From assembly GCA_933822405.4 (NCBI GenBank), contig CAKOGP040001980.1, positions 652,784 to 716,783 of the forward strand: a stretch of 64,000 bases of DNA, given 5' to 3'. Numbering within the stretch: position 1 is the stretch's first letter; every line of letters begins with the position of its first letter. Below, one piece after another: positions 58,263 through 64,000 of the stretch. Made by a program: the position numbers and the translations under genes. Below the pieces are notes generated by a model. That model saw nothing but the letters and a program-made list of their open reading frames with translations. It was not told the DNA's origin and did not search any database. This DNA comes from Cylindrotheca closterium (lineage: Eukaryota > Bacillariophyta > Bacillariophyceae > Bacillariales > Bacillariaceae).

Positions 58263-58707
58263 TTATTTTTCCGTATCGAGGAGTGAAAATTGGAAGGTTG
58301 TAAAGTCACAAAATTTCACTTGAGGAGGTGCTTTGAAGTGATCTTTGGATCACATTCGCGCAGAACACTTTTATATTTGCACGTGTGCAGGAGGTTGACA
58401 TCAGCCAATCGGAATTAAGACATTGCGAACCCAACCAAATGTCATGATGCCGTCATTAAGCGACAGAACTGTCCCGAACTGTCCCAGAACTGTCCCATAA
58501 TGCTTCTATAATAAAGAAAATGACTGACATCAGCAGAAGAATGTCAAATCCAAAGTGACGTCGTTTCGGAGGCCAACTTTTCCCGCACGAGGTCAGCTCC
58601 CGCACTCATCGTTCTACCAGTACCTCATTATTACCGCTGATTCAGTGATTCGTTCATCGGTTCGTTTGTTCATTTTCATTCATTCATTCATTGACTTGGT
58701 AATCAAC
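58263..58707. promoter_or_regulatory. Shared 5' region of cyclase/PDE copy 1 and heliorhodopsin
   Basis: 445 nt between divergent start codons. A CRE-like TGACGTC lies at 58556-58562, about 150 nt before the heliorhodopsin ATG. A direct repeat of AACTGTCCC-type units is at 58466-58497. Regulation by cyclic nucleotide through a CRE-binding bZIP factor would fit the neighbours but is inference. Confidence 0.35.
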
Positions 58708-59682
58708 ATGGAAGATAGCAAACGCACAGACTTTATCGAAGGACAGCGTGAGAATGATGCTACACCAAGATCCTCTCCAATTGTCGCAAAGAAGAGACAT
58801 TACCTCGATGTCGAAAACAGGAACACCATCCCCAAGGTTCTTAACCTTTTGCACTTGATTGGAGCTTTGATTCAAACTGCAGAATGCATCTTCCTGTTTG
58901 CATTCTCTCGCAATATTCACTTGAAATGGTTGCTGTTTACTCATTATCCAGTGGCTGTCGAAGATTCCTATGCTGCAGTTCTCGGTGGTGTTGGAGTTGA
59001 CAATCTCTACTACGCCAGACCAGAGACCAGATTGGTTTCAGAGGTTAGCGTACCATGGGTAACAGGAACCATTGTCCTCCTCAGTGCACTTGATCATATC
59101 TTCACCATTACACCGTACGGCAGAAACCTCTATAACCATGGCCTCTCACAAAATAGGGCTACTTACCGATGGCTCGAGTACGGCATTTCATGTTCTCTGA
59201 TGAACATGCACATGGCACAGCTCGTCGGAGTGACTGATGTGCACATGATTCTTTTGATCTTTGTGCTCTCTATCTTGATTCAATACCCTGCATACATCTT
59301 TGAGGTTGTGAATGGCAGGGCTCGAGCAGAAGGACATGCCTACTATTGGTCACCATTCTTCATCGGATGTTTGCCATATGCTGCAGTATGGGGAGTTATT
59401 TTGACCTACTATGCTGAGTCCCTTGCAGAAGTTGAAAATCAACCGCAATTTGTATTCCCTACCATTATTGCCGTGTTTTGTTTGGAATGTCTGTTCCCTA
59501 TTGTGTTTGTGCTTCAATGGTTGCAAATGGGCATTTTCAAAGACTACATGGTTGGAGAGTACACGTTTATGATGCTTGGAGTCCTTGCAAAGTCGTCTTT
59601 GGCATGGCTGACGATTGTTGGATCTTCGAAATATGCAGAGGGTTTCAGGGAGCAAGAGGCGGATGACTTATTCTACAACTAG
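58708..59682 (+). CDS. Heliorhodopsin
   Basis: Seven-helix retinal protein of the heliorhodopsin family, which has an inverted topology (N terminus inside) and mostly long-lived signalling photocycles. 324 aa, single exon; start chosen at AACATGG (58708), though the frame is open to 58555. TM1 ~43-67, then the long first extracellular loop typical of the family, TM2 ~115-137, TM3 ~152-173 with RWLEYGISCSLM, whose Glu157 is the Schiff-base counterion position, TM4-TM6, and TM7 with LAKSSLAW, whose Lys295 binds retinal. Type-1 pump motifs (DTD/NDQ) are absent. Diatom heliorhodopsins are known, but their partners are not. Confidence 0.93.
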   Translation: MEDSKRTDFIEGQRENDATPRSSPIVAKKRHYLDVENRNTIPKVLNLLHLIGALIQTAECIFLFAFSRNIHLKWLLFTHYPVAVEDSYAAVLGGVGVDNLYYARPETRLVSEVSVPWVTGTIVLLSALDHIFTITPYGRNLYNHGLSQNRATYRWLEYGISCSLMNMHMAQLVGVTDVHMILLIFVLSILIQYPAYIFEVVNGRARAEGHAYYWSPFFIGCLPYAAVWGVILTYYAESLAEVENQPQFVFPTIIAVFCLECLFPIVFVLQWLQMGIFKDYMVGEYTFMMLGVLAKSSLAWLTIVGSSKYAEGFREQEADDLFYN

Positions 59683-60135
59683 TCCGCTGCCGATGCGATG
59701 TTGGGGACAATTTGTGCAGTAAATTAAAATCATGTTTTTTTCATAGAATCGTGTTTCAACATAAATGACAAGAGAGCACATGTTGCTGGTTCCCCACTGA
59801 TCTAAAGTCGATTTACGTACACAGGCACAGTTTTCCTTGTCTCAACTACGCAAAAAAAGAAGGGGGATGAAGGAACTAACTGACTCAGACTGACGCTCCG
59901 CAAAATATCAACCAGAGCTAGCATCGCTCGATAACGTGGAATTCATGATCATTTGGCTTCCAGTGGACTCCAAGTATCGATTGCGGGTCCAAACAAGACA
60001 CCCTCCGGAGCTCTGGTTCCTGCAAAAAGCTGCAGAGAAGTAAACAAGTAGCTTTTTTCAATATGCAATTGTTTTCGATATTTTATATATACAGTAGTTT
60101 TAAAATCGAACTTGAACCCTTCCTTATTGCTCCCC
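59683..60135. other. Intergenic between convergent genes
   Basis: 3' flanks of heliorhodopsin and cyclase/PDE copy 2; no gene seen. Confidence 0.6.
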
Positions 60136-63100
60136 CTATTTCCTTTCTTTTGACTCAAACTTTGCAATGAACTGCTTTACAATATTTTCACCCTCACGTA
60201 CCCATTCTTCGCGATTCCCCTTCGCGTAGTTGAGATACTCGTCCGAAGATACTCCAAATACACCGCACTCATCAAGCTTCTTTGCCAATGGAATCACATA
60301 AAAGTCAAAGAATCCAATCTCACCCTTGTACCAGTTGATACTTGGATCACTGTCCGCTCGCCCGGCCTTGAAGGCGCCGTAACATTCCATGAAGAACTTC
60401 TCGTTCCATGTTTTGTAAATGTGCCAATGTTGCATGGTGTGTGACACATCGGAAGCTTGGATCAAGTGCTCAATTACAATGGTAGCCTTGCGATCTACAC
60501 TGACGTCATCGGGTTCGTAAAGGAAAGTACCTGAGAAGGCAGCATCCCATCTCTTCTTACGGAGTGCTTGGAGTTCCTTGTCGACAATATCAGTGGCCAT
60601 GACTGTATTCACCACTAGCTGTCGGAAGCGACGAAGGTCTTCTTCCGTCTGGTAGAAACAAGCTCTGAGATCCTTGTATTCATCTTGCATGAAGATTTGC
60701 CATGCCAGTTCGACACTGTTTTGCTCGGCGACAGACTTGTTCTTGTAAATCTGGGCGTTTCGATCATTTTCCTTGACGAGTTGTGAGTTTGGAACTCCGG
60801 GATGATCGACATCATGGATGATTGCGGAGAATACAACAGCACACTGAGTTAATGGATCGGATGCAATGCCATACGAATGGCCTGCAACATCGACCAGATC
60901 AACAGAGCTCTTCGAGCCGAGACCATTGCTTTCTCCAACTTTGACAATGCGGCTCAATAGCTTCTTGACAGATGCAGTGACGTGACTCGCATGCTCAAAG
61001 TTGTGGAATGAATTATTCTGATAGAGTGACGCTATCGTCGATAGGAACTTTCGGAGCTGTGATCGGGCAGCTTCGCCAATATCGATCGTGTCCGGATCAA
61101 GCCGTCCGCTCAGCTCTTTCGCATCAAAATGCTTCAAGTGAACAATAGGCTCAAACTCTTCGAGGACCGTGCGACCATGGCCAACTACAGCTTCTATGCT
61201 AAGAAGACTGTCAATAGGCTGAAGGGCACCTCCTCGAGAAGCAATGACTTGCTGAAGTAGAGATGACATCGTTTCCACATTCCATTCGACGAGGCGGTCT
61301 ATCTTAGACATTTCCCCGACGGCAGCATCGAGATTCAGATGAAATTCATCACCAGGACTTTCCGTATCCTCTGACTCGACCGACTGGGTATCAGAAGATG
61401 CCTCTGTCTCGACAGTTTCGTCAATAGTGAGCGGGATATCGCTTTGAACCGTTAGTGTAGACTTCTTCTTCGAAATAGAAGGTTTAGAGGTCTTCATCCA
61501 GTACGTTTGCATTTGTCCTTTACCCTTGACGAAAATTGTGTTCGATCTAGGCACGGTCCATTTTCCCATTCCTGCTTCCTTCAAAAGGTCAGCGGTGGCT
61601 TGGGTGATTTGAATGCGACCCCTCTCTCCAGTATGTTCCATTCGGGCAGCAGTGTTCATTGTGTCACCAAAGAGCTGGAAGCGGCTACGCTCACCTCGCA
61701 ATACACCAGCTGTAACTTGCCCACTAAGCAAAGGTAAATGAACGAAAAGAAAAACATTAGGGAGGTGTTCGATCGCGACTCGAATTGGATGGAAAGGACG
61801 ATCCTACATACCTGTGAATCCCAATCCGCAAGTCGAGCTCAGATGTATCTGGTCCCAAGGAAACTTCCAATTGCACCGTGATGTCTTTCATTGCTCTTAG
61901 GCAGCTTCGAGCAAATCGAGAAGCAATAACTGCGTGCTCTTCATTTGGTTCTGGTATTCCGGCTGCTGCTACATAGCAATCGCCAACAGTCTCGACTTTG
62001 AACACGCCTTGGCGATAGGCAATTTTGTCAAAGGCACTGTAAAGTGTCTCCAACAGGACGAAAACCTGAGAAGGCTCGCGTGCAGATGACCAGGCTGTGA
62101 AGCCAACAATATCAGCGAAGATCACGGACGTGTTTGGAAATAGATCGGCAAGCGGAGCCTTTCCAATGATGGCTGAGGTGCGAAAATCCATAGAGGGCAT
62201 TTCTTCACTCATGAATTCGTCGTCGTTCTCGTGAATTCGTTTGGTGTACAGGCGGTCTCGGATGGCAGATGGAAAGACGTCAGAAACGATTAAGTCCTGG
62301 CGCATGATGCGATCCATGACAACCCTCTGTCTTTGTTTCACAGCGAAATCGTATATCAGGAAAACAATCGTCGTGAAACAGAAAATGAGTACCACCACAG
62401 CTGATGAGAACAAAGCACTCTGAGTGACATATCTGAATTGAAAGTCTTTTGTTGGGTACAGGTGAAGAGTAACTTTTGGAATACACTCCCCAGCGGAGAG
62501 TTCGGATTCGTCAGCATCAAAATCAACCAGGGTTTCGGATACTTCCATTTCATCAAATTCAACTTCATGAACATCGTTGTCTGACAACATGATGGTTCTT
62601 GGCCCATTGATTCTATAGGAGATAGACTCGATGCGCTCTTCTAGATCGGTTGTTTGGCAGCTGCTTCGGATGACAGCGAGGATTCCAGCGAACTCTTGGT
62701 CTACTAGATTCGATAAGACAGCGGACCAGTCAATTTGCCACGACAACACGGCAACAACTTTTGCATCTTCAGCTTTAGCGTCGACTTCACTAAAGATCGG
62801 TTGTACAATTGTACTCTGTGCAAACATTCGCTTCGTTGCCACGCTTGTATGCAGCGATGGAAAAGCAACAACAGGACTGAGAGAAGCATTGGCTGCTGCA
62901 ATCAGCTGCGTTTCACCATGGAACCCTACCGACAGGTCGTAGTTGGTCGGAAGATCATTGATTTCAGAAAGGATAGCGCCTCTCCTCAATGGGTAAGTCT
63001 GCCAGATTGGCAAAACAGGTCCATCGTGATCTATTTCGGTTGGCTGGGACAGGTCCAAGCCGTAGTTATGAACATAAGGAATAGTATGCATGATAAAATC

Positions 63101-63815
63101 TTCAACCGTTGCGTTTGAATCTTCATGGTCAATAGAGGCTTGATACCAAGCGGGAGCTTTTTGCTCGGCGTAGATAGTCCAGTCATTGATCATTTCTTTC
63201 TGCACAACTGGTGCAAAAGCAAGGATAGATCCCCCCAAGCCCCAAAGAGGAGCAACTCTTGACATTTTGGACGACCAGTGCTCAATAGTTACGAATGGCC
63301 AAGTTGCGTTTTGAATTGATGCTTCAGAAGAGATCATTACCGAAGAAGAATCCAAAGTTCGAAAGAGGTTTTCCATCGATTGACCAACGACAGCGACGAT
63401 TTCAGATGCACGCCCGTTGAACTTAAAAAGACAGAGCCAGAAAAGGTGTTAGATGATTTACAATTAGCACATGCAGAATTTGTAGAGTACGAATTTGTAG
63501 AGTATTATGAAAACATACCTGATTTTCAAACTCCTCATGTTCTTGCTGCGAGACAAGTAAGTAAGCAATGATAGCCACAGCTGCAACAGCGAGAAATAAG
63601 ACTAAGGAAACCATAATTTTTGCCTTGAAAACGAAATCATCCTCTCGCTTAACTTCTTCTGGTCTCTCATACAATTTTGTTTGGCTACGAGGCATACTAT
63701 CGGCATCAGGAGTATCACCTCCAGCGCTGCCATTATCATACATCGCTCCATTGTAGGTGGTGAAATCATGCGATGGGCTGTGGGCACTCGCAGAATAAAC
63801 GCTCCGGTCCGCCAT
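60136..63815 (-). CDS. Membrane sensor - class III nucleotide cyclase - class I phosphodiesterase fusion (copy 2)
   Basis: Paralogue of the gene at 54575-58262 with the same three-exon structure: 63815-63519, 63421-61812 and 61723-60136, 1164 aa. Both introns fall at the same codons as in copy 1 (after FENQ, and inside the cyclase IGIHS motif), so the pair arose by duplication. TM1 (IMVSLVLFLAVAAVAIIAYLLV), extracellular sensor, TM2 (SAVVVLIFCFTTIVFLIYDFAV), cyclase (FADIVGFT, KVETVGDCY, FQLFGDTMNTAARM) and PDE (HNFEH, HDVDHPG, ASDVSH; Glu for Gln in GEIGFF). The cyclase and PDE domains are nearly identical to copy 1, while the extracellular domain and the linker between cyclase and PDE (~650-740) differ more, as expected if the two sense different signals. 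Confidence 0.92.
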
Positions 63816-64000
63816 GGTTTGGTGTAGTTGGAACGATTTGATCTTCTACCTTTTGTGGCTAATGCGTGGAAAAGTTGAGTGACGACGTGACGGCAACAAA
63901 TTTGAATGAGTTGGTTTGATTGGAACCACGTCGTTCGAATTCATTTGATATTTGTTAAATACAGCATGACGTAAAATGACAGAGGACAGTTCGTTGCGGT
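63816..64000. promoter_or_regulatory. 5' flank of cyclase/PDE copy 2
   Basis: Contains TGACGT at 63967-63972 and a TGACGACGTGACG stretch at 63880-63892, CRE-like by sequence only. Confidence 0.25.

Noticed and set aside
58708..59682. Type-1 proton or ion-pumping rhodopsin
   Set aside because: TM3 and TM7 motifs (RWLEY..SLM and LAKSSLAW) are heliorhodopsin-specific; no DTD, NDQ or NTQ pump motif.
1..64000. tRNA or rRNA genes
   Set aside because: I saw no convincing T-loop/acceptor pairing or rRNA core sequence by eye; a tRNAscan or Infernal run would be decisive.

Overview
The window looks like nuclear DNA of a diatom, probably a raphid pennate. Genes sit on both strands, many split by short GT-AG introns of about 70-140 nt. 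Intergenic gaps are short. There are many trinucleotide runs coding for poly-Q/N/D. A tandem Cys-rich module (C-x-GDCD ... VPGC-x-G) with Pro/Thr linkers is typical of diatom secreted proteins. Some presequences look like bipartite plastid signals (for example ..IQG-FSP.. on an aldehyde dehydrogenase). I found no rRNA, tRNA or CRISPR array. Splice sites were read by eye and checked for phase and family conservation.

Layout. 1-16 kb: a ubiquitin protease (cut by the window edge), a copia-like retroelement remnant, a large secreted carbonic-anhydrase-fold protein with five Cys-rich modules inserted in its fold, a small nuclear protein, an HtrA/Deg protease and a bZIP transcription factor. 16-28 kb: a PP1 inhibitor-3 homologue, a TPR/J-domain cochaperone, two head-to-head SPFH/prohibitin-like genes, a heptad-repeat coiled-coil gene, a decayed gene and an LRR gene. 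28-37 kb: a plastid-type aldehyde dehydrogenase, a single-pass membrane protein, a membrane protein beside its broken paralogue, the PdxT subunit of vitamin B6 synthesis and a Q/N-rich protein. 37-46 kb: a very long ORC1/CDC6-type initiator, a METTL21-like methyltransferase, a broken copy of the ORC1 3' end and an ER-type J protein. 46-54 kb: PP2A B56 subunit, TruB pseudouridine synthase, a peroxiredoxin-fold protein, a Gfo/Idh/MocA oxidoreductase and a foldback repeat.

54-64 kb is the most striking part. Two long paralogues each join one membrane-anchored extracellular sensor, a class III nucleotide cyclase and a class I cyclic-nucleotide phosphodiesterase. A heliorhodopsin gene lies between them, head-to-head with the first and tail-to-tail with the second. 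The gene order suggests, but does not prove, a link between a light sensor and cyclic-nucleotide turnover.

Other observations: all three zinc ligands of the alpha-carbonic anhydrase are replaced; the purine-contacting Gln of both phosphodiesterase domains is Glu; and the palindrome TACCGGTA occurs eight times, only outside the coding regions I call.
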